Below are positions 1 to 11,964 of a stretch of DNA of 64,000 nt, in pieces (within the stretch, counting starts at the first letter, position 1; the number at the start of each line of letters is the position of its first letter). This stretch comes from Certhia americana (Eukaryota > Chordata > Aves > Passeriformes > Certhiidae), in contig CM031878.1 in NCBI GenBank assembly GCA_018697195.1, positions 39,873,256 through 39,937,255 of the forward strand. The letters run 5' to 3'. The position numbers and the translations under genes were made by a program. A model generated the notes under the pieces. It did no database searches. It worked only from the letters and a program-made list of their open reading frames with translations, and was not told where the DNA came from.

Positions 1-692
1 CTCTGTGTTCTATCACCATCTGATCAAACTGAGGTGTGTGGGGGTGGTATAATTCTCTGTCAATGGCCAATTGTCAAAACCCTGCTGGGACAGTTTCCTT
101 ATCTTTTCCACAGCCCGTCCTTCCTCCAGGGAGAGATCTTCTGCTAATGGGCCATTGAGTCTCACTGATAGAATTACATCATCCCACTGGGAAATGCTCC
201 AACCAGGGGGAGGAGCCAAGTATTCCTACCTGGATAAAAATCTGGGAGTTGGGACACCAAGGGAGCCTTTTCCACTGGATTCTCAGAGGAAGAGCAGGCC
301 CATCTATCACCACTGGACCTTCAGTGAAAGAACACCACTTTTCTCCAGGAGCATCACTTCAACAGAGCCACATCTGCCACTGGGACTGCAGCCACCATGG
401 AATGGGACTGCCACCAACACCCTGACCCACAGGGTGTCAGGTTGTATCCTGACTCTGTCAGTGGGTTTGTTTGTTTATTTGTTTGTTTCTCTTCTGTAAT
501 ACAGTATGTGGTTTGTTTTGTTTTTTTAATTTTAGTTCCCCAATAATGAACTGTTATTCCTATTCCCATCTCTTTGCCTGAGAGCCCCTTAATTTCGAAG
601 CTATAATAATTCAGAGGAAGGGGTTTTAAATTCTCCATTCCAAGGGAGGCTTCTGCCATACTCAGCAGACACTTGTCATTCAGACTATGACA
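1..692 (+). mobile_element. ERVL-type endogenous retrovirus LTR, 5' end cut by window edge
   Basis: This block is the same sequence as the reverse complement of 56810-57542, matching over its whole length with few differences by eye. By comparison with that complete copy, about 30-35 bases of its 5' end lie outside the window. A TATA-like GATAAAAA sits at 233-240. The typical passerine ERVL LTR wording 'CTGTTATTCCTATTCCCAT' lies near 549-570, just after a decayed polyadenylation signal. The 3' end is taken as ...ATGACA at 692 because similarity to the other copy stops there and the other copy ends in TG..CA. An open frame at 71-499 runs through the TATA box and is not a gene. Whether it is a solo LTR cannot be decided without the left flank. 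Confidence 0.75.
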
Positions 693-839
693 CTCCTGAC
701 CTGGTGTCCATCTTGAGTACAGCCACGGTTGGGCTTTCGTACTGCTCAAAGTGTAGCCTTTGAAGGCCTTTTAATAAATAGCTACTTTATCCCCTTAACA
801 CTGTCTAGCCTCTGTTCCAGGTAACCTCTCAAGGCATCA
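693..839 (+). mobile_element. R-U5 part of a second ERV LTR family (ERV1- or alpha-like)
   Basis: The block begins TCCTGACCTGGTGTC, directly against the end of the preceding LTR. It contains a polyadenylation signal AATAAA at 773-778 and ends ...GGCATCA at 839, just before a retroviral primer-binding site. A second copy lies on the minus strand at 40849-40995 and starts at the same base. In that copy a TATAAAA box sits about 20 bases upstream, so the shared start is close to where the retroviral R region should begin. The U3 of this copy is missing and the ERVL-type LTR abuts the break. Family name not certain. Confidence 0.6.
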
Positions 840-844
840 GGTTT

Positions 845-862
845 TGGTGACTCTGCCAGCAT
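845..862 (+). other. Decayed retroviral primer-binding site, tRNA-Trp type
   Basis: It reads TGGTGACTCTGCCAGCAT, six bases past the LTR end. The avian tRNA-Trp primer-binding site is known to read TGGTGACCCCGACGTGAT. About 12 of 18 positions agree, including the first seven, and some of the mismatches are C to T or G to A changes of the kind CpG decay produces. The position straight after a U5 end supports the call more than the match itself does. Confidence 0.45.
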
Positions 863-1200
863 GGCAAGGCATCTGGAAAACCCCTGGACCAGAAGAACAC
901 CAAGCCCCTGACCCCTCACTCTCGTTAGGGGCCCCAGCTGCAGTCCAGAAGACATCAGAGCACAAGAATCCTCAGATCTAGCACAGAGGCATATGAGTAA
1001 TTGAATAAAGGTGGTATTTTGTTTATTTTAGCACCTGAGATAGGCGTTAAGAGGTCTCTTATAGTTTTGTTTAGTGGAAAGACCCCAGTGGGTTCAGACG
1101 GAGCTGCTTTTATGTTCACTTGTCGCTGTCTGTCTTGTCCGCGAGAGGACTCCCTGAGACTTTTGGAGTTTTAGCACTGCAGTGCTGAGCACTAGCCTGG
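863..1200 (+). mobile_element. Probable ERV leader (5' untranslated) remnant
   Basis: This moderately GC-rich stretch follows the primer-binding site and would be the retroviral leader. No gag reading can be followed. It is called from position only, and the 3' limit is arbitrary, set where the tRNA-like block begins. Confidence 0.3.
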
Positions 1201-1265
1201 GGCCAGCAGTGGTGCAGTGGGTTAGCTCCTGTGCTGTCTCTCCTGAGGTTGTGAGTTCTAAACTT
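1201..1265 (+). repeat. tRNA-Ile-like block, possible head of a tRNA-derived SINE
   Basis: The sequence starts GGCCAG and has an A-box-like TGGTGCAGTGGG (1210-1221), then TTAG, GTGCT and a B-box-like GGTTGTGAGTTCTAA (1247-1261) at the normal tRNA spacing. Laid against vertebrate tRNA-Ile it agrees over both boxes and the base after GTGCT, with several differences explained by CpG decay. The acceptor 3' half cannot be folded, so it is not a working tRNA. Passerines carry tRNA-Ile-headed SINEs, but no SINE tail could be recognised in the CT-rich sequence after it. A tRNA pseudogene is the alternative. Confidence 0.45.
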
Positions 1266-1527
1266 CTATCTTGTTCTTGCTCTCTCTCTTACTTGTTCTT
1301 ACTCTATCTTGCTCTCTCAAAATAACTCATCCAGGTTCTTTTGATTCCTGTGGGCTCTCTTACTCATGTTAAGACATGGGGTGTTTATTTTCTTGTGATA
1401 ATAATAGTAATATTCTGACAGATAGTCCCTTAGGTTTAGTATTGAAAAACTGGCGGGAGCCAGTCCACAGAGAGTCATTGCTTTTAAAACCCAAACTTAC
1501 TAGATTTTCAGAAAAACTGTGCTAACA

Positions 1528-1622
1528 CTTGCTACTACTTTATATGAAGTTCAGATTTATAAACTAGTGCAGTACAGAATCTGGAAAATACAAAAGCTGA
1601 AACTTAAGCCATCACCACCTCT
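1528..1622 (-). mobile_element. Fragment shared with the LTR at 41 kb (probable U3 piece)
   Basis: About 95 bases match 41203-41298 in direct orientation. Shared wording includes CTTTATATGAAGTTCAGA and GCAGTACAGAATCTGGAAAA. At 41 kb this segment lies upstream of a TATA box on the minus strand, so it is read here as a U3 piece on the minus strand. That orientation is opposite to the neighbouring LTR at 693-839. Confidence 0.4.
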
Positions 1623-1625
1623 GTT

Positions 1626-2940
1626 CTTTTGCTGATAGAAGATCATTACTGCTAAAAACAATTGAATAGACAGTGTATATCTGTTCATTTCAGAATCAAA
1701 ATGCTCATTTGAAAGGCATCTCTCAGGTACCTGGAAGTTAAAGACAGAACATATGGAGCACTAAAAACCAGATTGGCAGATGAGATCTGTGTTTATCCAA
1801 CAGGACAAGAATAAAGTCAAATACTGGTAAAGGGCTTAGGATATTTGAAGTTTAAGAATTATACCAGAAAATAATGAAAGAAATAAGGAAGTAGGAGAAT
1901 ATTGGTAGATGAGTAAGCTTTCTTTGATTAATTAGCAGTCAGGAAAATTTGTCTCCCAGGACGTTGTCTGTTGTTATACCAAATGCAAAGAAAGGATCAT
2001 TATTATAAGAGGCAAGTGACAGCTAGCTTTGTTCTTTTCTTTTCATCCTGTTTTTTTGTTCATTTGCTTTTTTTTATGGTTTGGTTACTTTTTAATTCCC
2101 AAGCCTTGTTTTCTTCTTTTAATGTCTTTCTACCCAGACAGTTTTCTAATTGCATCATGGAAGAGATTCTTTCTCCTTTTATTGGAAGAAATCTTAAGAG
2201 AAAACTCTGAGGCTATGAGTCTTGGCACCTTTGACATTGTAAAACCCATCAGCAGCAAAATCTCATACTGGATAAAAAACAAGCTCCCAGGAGAACATCT
2301 GCAATCACTGTGCAGCTTGCCAGGGAAGTCAACTATCTTTATCAGCAAAAGGGTCAGGTAAGGAAAGTACCTAATACAAGGTACATTCTTCTAGAAGCCA
2401 AGTGTAAAGCAACCAGACTGAGAAAGTAGAATAATATGCTGACATGATTCACAAATCTTACTGGCTTCAGTTCAAAACACATTTGGCATTTTGGTATTAA
2501 GAATAAAACTTTAAAAATATTCTGACAATCCAAACAAAGTTCTTCAGTATTGCTTTGATAGTTAAGTATTTAACAGCAGCAAATTATCACAAGCAACCCC
2601 CTTGCTGTTCTCCGAGAGGGGGGGAGAAGTCTCTTTAGTTTAGACTTTTATCTTCTGAAATCTGACTTCTTTGAACACAAACTTTCAAATCATCTTTATG
2701 ACTTCCCTTGAGTTTTATGCTTACCACTTTTCCTGTGCTCTTATTTAGATGCCTCCTTCTTTGTCAAATTCAATCAAGATTTTATTCTTCTAATACTACT
2801 TCCAGCAGTTAATTGCGGAGCTGGACTGTAATTTTTTTCAGTTCTTAAAATTCCTTGCATTAAAAGTAATTTTTTTTTTTCAGACTCTTTACACACAGGA
2901 TTACTTTCCATTGTAATGTGTGTATAGTTGATTTTTCATA
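1626..2940. other. AT-rich sequence, no gene seen
   Basis: There are short frames at 1971-2361 with no recognisable domain and low-complexity composition. A T run lies at 2870-2880. No repeat family is recognised. Confidence 0.6.
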
Positions 2941-2945
2941 AAATT

Positions 2946-3325
2946 ATAGACCCATAGAACAAAATGCGTTAGAAGAAGCCCTTAAGATCATCCAGCTCCA
3001 AAACCGTTCACTAGATCAGACTAGCCTTAAATATTTGCAGAGATGGGGAGTGCACAGCCTGTCTGGGCAACCAGAGCCTGAGCACCTTTGCAGAAAAAAT
3101 TTCTTCTTAATACCTAATCTAAACCTAGCCTCCTTCAGCTTAAGGCTGTTATCGCTACACGTCCTTTCAAAAAGTCTCTCTCCAACTTTCTTGCAGGTCC
3201 TGTCTAGGTACTGTAAGACTGCTGTATGGTCTCCCCAGAGCCTTCTCTTCTCCAGGCTGAGCAATCCCAACTCTCTCAACCTGTCTTTACAGGAAAAGTT
3301 TTCCAGACCTGGGAGGATCTTTGAG
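2946..3325 (-). mobile_element. CR1 LINE fragment, ORF2 C-terminus and 3' end
   Basis: The minus strand of 3016-3279 reads as the C-terminal tail of CR1 ORF2, with the family's ELGLLSLEKRRLWGD, a decayed copy of its FQYL-KGAY segment, GERLFERTCSD and FRLGIKKKFF. These residues follow the reverse-transcriptase domain in CR1. The 3' UTR follows toward 2946, where the degenerate end of the element (CATAGAAC near 2952) lies. The 5' part is missing, as is usual for CR1, which integrates by target-primed reverse transcription and truncates. It is a dead copy with no reverse-transcriptase catalytic core. Confidence 0.85.
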
Positions 3326-3656
3326 ATAAATTAAACCTATTCACTGTTTCACAGACTCACAGTTTTTACCTAGGCAAAACAGTTAAGGGTCATAGAAAGT
3401 TGAAGAGAAAGAAGGAAAACAGATTTAACAAGAGACTTAATTACTTTCTGGAGTCTAGTCTTATCTGACAAGGAAGAAATAGCCAGATTTATTTTTTTTT
3501 ATACAATACACTTTTTACAAAATCCTAGTACTTGCTGCTATTAAGCCTCAGCTGTTTTTTAGGAAATTGTACATGTTATAAGGCTCCTCAAAAACAGCAT
3601 TCATGTTGATTTATAACTAGTAGCGAATAAAGCAAGTACTGCATAGCAATATATAT

Positions 3657-4027
3657 TTCCAGTGTAAAGAACTTCTGAACACCAAACCAATATGATTATG
3701 CAGAAGCTGTTTATTGTTTACATTACAACTCCAATTATACATTTCTAAGACTACTGTTCACACTTTCACACATTGCTCAATTGGTTGACTGGTCCCTTTC
3801 ACTCAAGCCCCACAGGGAGTCTCTGGAAAAGGGATTGGTCAAAGTCCAGGTGTTCCTTTATCTAGTGCTTTTATTCTTTGTAACCAGTTTCTTGGCATCT
3901 CTGCTCTCAATTTAGCCCAATTGTTGTTTCAGCAACCTTGACAAATTCCAGAGAATCTGATAAACTCATCTAGAGATAATTTGGCTGGGGCATCCCTGGG
4001 AATAAGCTAGTCAGATGCATTGCAACA
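3657..4027 (-). mobile_element. Solo LTR of a class II-like (ERVK) element, copy 1
   Basis: It is a near-duplicate of 52045-52451 in the same orientation. On the minus strand it starts TGTTGCAATG and holds an AATAAACAGCTTCTGC polyadenylation segment near its 3' end. It is flanked by a perfect 6-bp direct repeat ATATAT at 3651-3656 and 4028-4033. A 6-bp duplication is the class II/ERVK habit. The terminal TGCA seen in copy 2 has decayed here to GGAA. Copy 2 carries about 36 extra bases internally. Confidence 0.8.
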
Positions 4028-4033
4028 ATATAT

Positions 4034-6600
4034 GGTATTTAATTATGAGTATGGCCCCTTTTATCTGTGATTCTAGAATCTGAGAATACCTGCACAATAG
4101 TCACCTGATTTGAGGAGGTGTGTTGGGATATTTAACCTCAAAAAAAGCTCAATACTATAGAAACAGCTAAGATGACATAGTCAATCAGAGATTAATAATA
4201 TTTCTTGTACATAAGTGATTGTGTGCATATATAATAATAAAAATACAGACATGTATATACATTTGAAGTGAATATAAGATTGAGAATACCTAACTGACAT
4301 TAAATGCATAATATGATGGAAACTTGTCTTGAAATGTATTATGTTTATACCAGGTTTCAAAGCTAAGATTAATCTGCAGTGAAATCTAATCACTTTTTGA
4401 GAAATAGACTTGGGTAAGTAAGGCAAATAAATCAACTCTAATTTTGCCCTAAGTATTTTTCACACTAAATAGTTTACAGTTTTGGAACTTGCCAATAGTC
4501 TAAGATAACATATCAATAGCCTGTCAAATGGTTTGGTTTGGTTTGTTTTTTTCCTCCTTCCCTTAACACAGTTAAGCACTTTAGAGTTTACTTGTTCTCT
4601 CAGAAGTATCTGTGGCAGCTGCAAACAAGAATTGCCAAAGGTGCATCATGGTAGACACAGCAGGGATTTTACTAACCGCAGACACAGGAGAAGCCACATC
4701 AGTGGCAAAACTCACTTTACTAGCTGGTAATGCATTTTAAATGCTACGATTCAGAGTTACCCTTGTTGACAGATATACTTGACCTCTGGAGGTAGGGGCT
4801 TGGTATTACAGAAGGAAAACATTGCAAAAATATAGTAAAATTAAAAAAAAAAAAAGGGAAAAACAATATGCTATCACACCATTTGGAAAAGGTGATTCTT
4901 TAGCCTACATAAGTTTCTCTAACATGAATAATCATCAATGCATTATAAATTTGTGAATGCAATTCCATTCTTCTATAAAATATTTTCTTACCTGTCAAAT
5001 CATGTTTTCCTCAGTGCAGGTTTAAAACATGCACATTTTAGTGCTTAGTGAGGTTAGAAGCACTTTACTGACCAGGCCCTTGGGTGCCTTCAGCATTGTC
5101 CGGGAAAAGAGATATTATTATTCTTAAATAAGGTAAGTCAATATATGTCAGCTAAACCTGAAGTTTTAAAATAAAGAAATAATAAAGTAGCTTTACTGCT
5201 CTTCTTAGCTCATCAATAATTTGTGGAGTTTGATGTGCTTGGTTAGCTGAATAATGGCAGAATCAGATACTTGTTATTGTATTGTAAGTTGTTTCTGCAG
5301 AGAGGAATAAAACTGTGACAATCCTTAACAAGTGCTCAGTCTAGAGGAAGAGGAGATAGAATTCCATAATACTCCTACAGAAGCACAGACTCCTACTTCA
5401 CAGACTTGCCACATAGGCAGTTTGTGATTAAACAGAGGAATGAACACTTCTCAACTGAGTGCTGGTAGTTTTCAGAAATGATTACTTATGAAAAACAAAT
5501 CTTGACAACCAATTAGAAAAGTTTCTATAAAACAGTCTATTTTGAGCAAGCTCTGACAATTGTGTAAGAGCCACTACTTCTCCTTTAAATAGAAAAGTGT
5601 AATCAAGAGGCTATATTACGCAGGAAAACCCTTCAGGCATATTACAAACACTCCTTTTGCATAAACTGAAAAAGCTTATCAAGCTTTTTGGTAATTGGTA
5701 GCTACTGAAGAGAAAAAAACTACTGATGAAGCAGCTAACATTGATTTAGACAATCAGAGTGAAAGTCTGTTACCTTGCCCATTCAACACTGACTTATTCT
5801 TTCACACTCCTCTCCCTCCCTGACATATTTCTGCAAACATAATTCTACAAAACTGGAGACCAACCCAAATAACCCAAAGTTTAAAAGCAGTTTTGGTAAC
5901 AAGCATTTTTTTCTGTCTAGCCCAGAGTTGTGTTGCACACTTCCTTCTTTATTATCTGTTCAAATGCCAAAACTTTTAGAGGTCTTTCAAAATTATGTTG
6001 ACCAAAGAGCACAAAATGGAGCAATGTGTCACCTTGAACTTTTTAAGCCAAAATTGACCTGCAGTGAGAATAAGATGTCCCTAAGGAGACAAGCACAGAA
6101 AAGCTGGTATTACAGAACCTTCAATTATGCAAGGAAAGCAATGGTAAATCAGATAAAGCAGGTCAAGGAAGGCAAGAGGTGTGTGTCATATGGGACCCAC
6201 TGCTAAAACAAAGTTATGGAGAGCAGTTTACCTCTGGGAAAAACTGGAAAAGGAGTAACTTTCAGATGGACTGTCTGCATTAAAAGCCCCTCAACTAAAC
6301 TACTGTTTAATATTTGAATAAAATGTGGAAATTGCTGCATTTAAAAATGTTTACAACTCTTCCTTTTGGCCATTTAAAAAAAAATGTTTATTTGTTTGGC
6401 TCTACGTTCTAATTCAGCATTACAATCTATAAGCTTACTCAGCAGATTCTTGCAAATTACATGGATTCCATGGATATTTGGAATGCACCTAACTCATGGA
6501 ATATAAGACCCTTATGTATAGAAAGTTTTACATGCACAGACCCTAAACAACCTGATCAAAAGGTTGTTTTTTGACCCACCTGTGAACAATTATTGTGACC
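4034..6600. other. AT-rich sequence, no gene seen
   Basis: The longest frame, at 5928-6206 on the plus strand (92 codons), shows no known domain, no splice context and no similarity I recognise. A poly(A) run lies at 4842-4855. Otherwise it looks unique. Confidence 0.6.
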
Positions 6601-6601
6601 A

Positions 6602-7315
6602 GAATCATAGAATTGTTAATGTTGGAAAAGACCTCTGATATTACCAAGTCCAAACCTTCCCAGCACTGCTGCATTTTACCATGTCCCTGAGTGCCATGTT
6701 TAGACATTTTTTCTAGACATTTCCAGGAGTGGTGATTCTACCTCTGCCCTCATGAGCCTGCTGCAATACCTAGCCAGACTTCCAGTGAAAAAATTTTTCC
6801 TAATCTCTATTTTAAGCCTGCTCTGACATAACTTTAGGTCATTTCTTCTCATCCTGTCACTGGTTTCCTATGAAAAGAAACCCACACCCCATCTTTCTAT
6901 AATGTTATTTCAGGTAGTTGTAGAGAGTGATAGGGTTACCCCAAGCCTCATTTTGTTAATGCTAATCCCTTTCCTACCCCTGTTGACATTACTATTCATG
7001 ATACAGGCCAGGATGGCATTTGCTTTCTTGGCCAGCTGAGAGGCCTGGCTCACGTTCAGCCAGTGTCAAACAGCACCCCCAGGTTCTTTTCCACTAGGCA
7101 GCTTTCCAGCCTCTCTGTACCCAGCCTGTAGAGCTGCCTGGGGCTGTTGTGACCCAAGGGCAGGACTTGACATTTTGCCTTGTTGAATCTCACACAACTT
7201 CCCTCAGCCCATCAATCCAGACTGTGCAGATCCCTCTGCAGAGCCTTCCTACCCTACAGCAAATCAACACTCGCAAACAACTTAGTGTTGCCTGAAAATT
7301 TTCTGATGATTTCCT
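6602..7315 (-). mobile_element. CR1 LINE 3' fragment with long 3' UTR
   Basis: Read on the plus strand, the block opens with the CR1 terminus wording AATCATAGAATT and then GGAAAAGACCTCTGA. It continues with the diagnostic TCAGGTAGTTGTAGAGAG (6911-6928) and later GTGACCCAAGGGCAGGACTTG near 7151. These are the antisense of CR1 3' UTR and distal ORF2. It is degenerate, with frameshifts and stops throughout. The 5' side is truncated near 7315. Confidence 0.8.
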
Positions 7316-10300
7316 TGGGTCCCTTTCAAAAAAAACCTATTTTATGTTTCCTGCTGTAAACATATGCACATACATATTGTGGTAAATGCAAAAGCTTTGT
7401 CTTTCATAATTTTAAAATTTGATACATCTTATAATAATAGTCATACTGTAAGTAGGTAGATTTACAGATATTGCAGCAGAGATGACAAGAGCAACTTCTA
7501 TGATTAAGGTCGCAATATACAAAAATCCTTCCAACTCCCAAATCATACTTGAAAGTGTTAATAAGATTAGGAAAGAGAAGATTCTAGAATTTGGAAGTGC
7601 ACCATTCAGAAGTGGTGTCTGTCTGTTGGGTACAACATAAGATATTGTGTGTTTAAACACAAGAACATCTGCTTGAGTTAAACTCCAATTGGTGTTATGG
7701 AGAAATCTTGCTTTATTGACTGCAAAACCACAAAACACAAAAGTATTCATAAAGGTTATCCAAGTACTGGCTTTTCTTTATCCCTTTTTATAAAAGCTGC
7801 GGTACTATTCATTATACATAAAGGTGCATTATTGCACCCCATTGTTCTTCAGTGTCCAATGTCCATAAAGTGTATCACTATGCTGCAGGTGTTGTAAACT
7901 GCCAGATTGGGATGGTCACTCACACTCGTAAAATAGCTTTCTTTCAAGATATAGCTTCTCAAATTGAAAAATCCAGAAATTCTTCTGCAATAATTCTATT
8001 AGATGTTTCTGTGAATGCAGTAGTTTTTTCTTAACTGAAGGGACTAGGAGAAGGTATGGAGATTAAATAAAGCAATCTGAAGCTGAAATCCTATTACGAA
8101 TCTACATAAGCATAGAACTAGAATTTTGTGTATGTCCAGTAAATTTCTGCTACTGTAGCTTAAAAGTGAATTTCAGCAGGACAGTTCTCATCAGTATACA
8201 AACAATACAGCTGGATCTATTTCAGAGAACACTTTACACAGAGAATAAAGTACATTTGAAAATAATACTCAAGCAATATAAGACAATTCTCCAGCTACTA
8301 CTGGTTAACTGTGAATTTCTATTAATAGTTTTGAGTGGGAAATTTGGCAAATGTTCTATATTTACTTTAGCATCCTAAGAGGATTTAAAGTAAATCTGAA
8401 ATTATAAAAATGCTGTCAGCAGAGAAATACACACCAGAGGAGAATTCAGTGATCTGCTTAAAACCTAGTTTTTAAATCCTTTTATTGTGCTTTTTTATTC
8501 CTACTCTGACCAACAAGGATTTTAAATAGAACCATGAAAATAGCATATGGATAAATGTAGGAATTCTAAGCTTACATCAAGGTAGTAGAAATTCTTTTGA
8601 TCTACCCTCAGGAGTTCAGGTTAAAAACAAAGTTTGTTTTTTATTCCACTTCCCAGTTATGCTAGAAAAAAGTCAAAGTGTTTGCACTTCATTTGTTCTA
8701 TTCTTCGTCCACCCCTTTTCTCACTTTTGCAATTTTTCTTATTGCTGCTTTTTCTTCAGGAGAATGCAGCTAGCTATAATGGTTTCTCTGTTACTTTCCA
8801 TTAATGAAGATACAATGTTTTGGTCAGTTCAGCATTATCTTATAAATCTTAGTTTGATTTTTGTGACAGAGGGTAGATTGTCTCTAAGCAAAATGCCAGG
8901 AATACCTTCATCCATTGGCAAATGGAGGTCAGAGCTGTCTCTTTTCATTGAGGGCAAGAAAGCTGTAGCAGCTCAAAGGTGAAACACATTTCTTGAAAAG
9001 AGCTGAGATACACATGGCTATAATTCTTTATCTAGACAATGTTAACAAGCCTAAGGATTCCTTATTGATAGAGTCAGAAAATTTGGGTTGGGTAAAGAAA
9101 ATTTTAGATTATTTCTGTAGAGTTTAAAAAATTAGTTTTTAACCCATTGACATATGAGAAGAGAAAGAAAAATACAGTAATAAAAAAAGTTTACTTTCCT
9201 GATATTAAAGGAAAGTTTATGATGTCATTTATATATTTTGTAATTACCTTCTATTTGCAGCTGCTTCACATAATACAGAAAAAAACCACTGCACAAATTA
9301 GCAATACAATTGGACCAATGTTACCTAAGAGAACAGGTCATGTTCTAAAAATTATCTGTGCCTTATGTACTAATCCAAATAAAGCATTAATTTTATTTCC
9401 TAAGTACTGGGAAAAGAAAAAGAGCAATAGGTAAAAATAGGATAAATGTCTTTTCCTCACATGAAATCAGGTAATTTCAGTTTGGTTCAACTGTCTTCAC
9501 CAGACAGTTAAATGAAACTAACTTATTTTGTCTCGAAAATATCAGAAAATACTCACATTTTTATTTGTCTGCCAAAGAAAGATGGCAGCATCCTAAATCA
9601 TCACAGCATTCCACATGCTCTGTGGTTAAAAGCTTTTCTGAAGACAATGTTGAGCTGCAAAAATCTATGTGTAAGTTTCAGACCACTGAGACCAGATCCA
9701 GAATTTTGATCTCTAATTTCAGATCTATATCAGTGAAAGAGAGCTTAAGGTTCTGCCTTCCTTAGCAATAAATGTATAAATCATAATTTGCATGCTCAAA
9801 TGAATAAGTCATCTGCATCTAGAAAAGATCAAGTAGTTATGTCTTTGTCTACTGTTCATTTGGGCAATTACAGGTAAATATAACCTGCCATCAACATGTG
9901 CTTCTTAATCTAACTTTGTTCAAACACTGTTTAATTGTTATCTCTGAAAATCTGTGCTGTAAAAAGTCATCTATGCCAAGGAATGCTACAGCATTAAAGA
10001 AAAACAAACAAACAAACCAACAAAAAAACCAACAGTCTTCCTGAGAAACACAGGGAAACAGATTGTCACAGCTTTGATAGTACAACAGGCATATAGAAAC
10101 TTAATGTGAAATTTTTGATTAATTAGTAATTTTATCTATAATCTTGATTTTCCCATTTTGAAACAAAAAACCCACATTAGACAGTCTGTTTTTCACATAG
10201 GGACAGAGTTCTCAGAGTATTGGATTAGGAAACAGGGGCCATATCTATATGCTATTAAATACAAATGACTATTTGGAAACAAGACACGAGAATACCAATT

Positions 10301-11544
10301 TCTGTGTGGCTGAAAGTTTACAAAAAGATGAAATAGTATGGAAATAAGGTATATTTCTGCTGGCAAAGAGTAAACAAGTTTTTTTAGGAAAGAAAACTGC
10401 CTGGAAACAGCTGCGTCTTAAGTTATTTTTACTTTAACTTTCAGGAAAGAGAGCTGCCTTAGATTCTGTCTGACCCTAAGGAAAGTGAATATACGAAGAT
10501 TTATTTTGTGTTAACCTTGAGACAAAAAGGTTCAGAAAATCTTTTTTGGAGACTTTGACGAGAAAAAAAATCTTAAAGAAAGGATAGTTTGACACTGGAA
10601 ATGAGGACAGAGCTGTAAGTGTAGGTTTGTTTTAAGTTCTGAATAGACTCTTAAATTTCCCTCTGAAGCTGCAAAATAAAATTTTGGGTTTAATGTTGTT
10701 TTCTTCATTTGCTTCAGTTCTCTATGGTTGGCAGACCATCTGTTCTCAGTGTCTGTATCCTTTACACTGTGGATTTGTATGCTAAGAACTTCCTTCTTCA
10801 AACAGTGTCTGCTGCCATTTCATGTTTACTACTTGTACTAAACTGATATTCCACCAACAAAGGGAATTAAAACCATAGCTGGTAATTCTACACATGCATA
10901 ATTAAAAATTCCCTTTTTTGATGAATAAGCTATTTCTCAATTTCTTCCTTCTGCTTTCACATTATATGTTGTAGAACCGTTTAAAAGTAGAAGACTGCGA
11001 CAAAGCCTCCCAAAAATCCCCATCCGGCACATTGGAAGAAGTGTAAGCATGGATCTTGGATTAACATACTTTTACTGTGTAAATGAAACACAATATTTCA
11101 AAGTATATAGGAAAAACTATATTTTCTTAGAAAAAGAGAATGTTTTTAGTCAGTTCATATAAATGAAACAACTCCATAGCCTTCTTCCCCCACAGGCTGC
11201 TTGATTAAAAGAGTAGCTAAAAAAAAAAAAACAACCCCAAAAAACAAAAAAAAAACCCACGGGATCAGGGTTAAGAAAATTTTAAGTGAAGCCAAAAAGA
11301 GAAAGAGAGGGCAAATCAGCTGCAGGTACACCTCAAGAAGCACCCAGAAATATTTTTCTGTAGCAGACTAATAACATTACATGTAGGAAAAACACATTAA
11401 AAAAACCATACCAAAATCCCTTAAGCATCCTTGTTAACACACCACTCAACTGATTCTCTACTTTTATCTTCCTTCATAATCAACCAACAGAATCATTATC
11501 TGTCTAACTTTTTAAGAACTGTGTGAACTTGTTCCTCTAATTCT
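7316..11544. other. AT-rich sequence, no gene seen
   Basis: A few frames of 60-112 codons are present (for example 7412-7750 minus and 8659-8982 plus). None has a recognisable domain, and codon content follows the AT-rich background. A-rich patches are at 10001-10035 and 11221-11260. No repeat family is recognised. Confidence 0.6.
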
Positions 11545-11827
11545 GAATCTCCTTCTTTCTTCTTCTTCCCTCATTTTTTACTTCTGAGCCTTGTGGTATG
11601 GAGTATTATTTCTTTTGGTTGTCTGGAGCCAGTTTTCCAAACTGTCTTCCCACTCAGGTAGTTCTCCTCCCTCAGCTTATTTACTGGTGGAGCAGTATGA
11701 GGGGCAGAAAAGGCCTTGGCTCTGTCTAGACAGTGTTCAGCAATAATGAAACTATTGCTATTTTCAGCAGAAATGCAAAACACAGTCCCCTGCTAGCTAC
11801 TATGAATAAAGTGACAAAACCAGCACA
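11545..11827 (-). mobile_element. ERVK LTR fragment, U3 only
   Basis: On the minus strand it begins TGTGCTGGTTTTGTCAC and carries the avian ERVK LTR wording TCATAGTAGCTAGCAGG and AGCCAAGGCCTTTTCTGC. It runs as far as the expected promoter region near 11570. R and U5 are missing. It is the same LTR family as 17199-17821 and 56546-57860. Confidence 0.65.
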
Positions 11828-11964
11828 GGTATTTTAGTGTTCAGAGGGGACTTGTGAGGAATCCTCCAAGTTTGACCATGATTTTTGAACATGTCTGCAT
11901 TTGAAACAAACTGAGATCAAAACAATCATGAATGCCTATGGGGAGCAGCCACCTTTGTTGGTAG

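Noticed and set aside
71..499. 142-codon open frame, with a similar 128-codon frame at 56970-57356 on minus
   Set aside because: Both lie inside copies of the same LTR and cross its TATA box, so the shared frame follows from sequence identity. No known domain.
5928..6206. 92-codon plus-strand frame with a mixed, protein-like composition
   Set aside because: No recognised family, splice signals or repeat of the frame elsewhere. The length is expected by chance in 64 kb.
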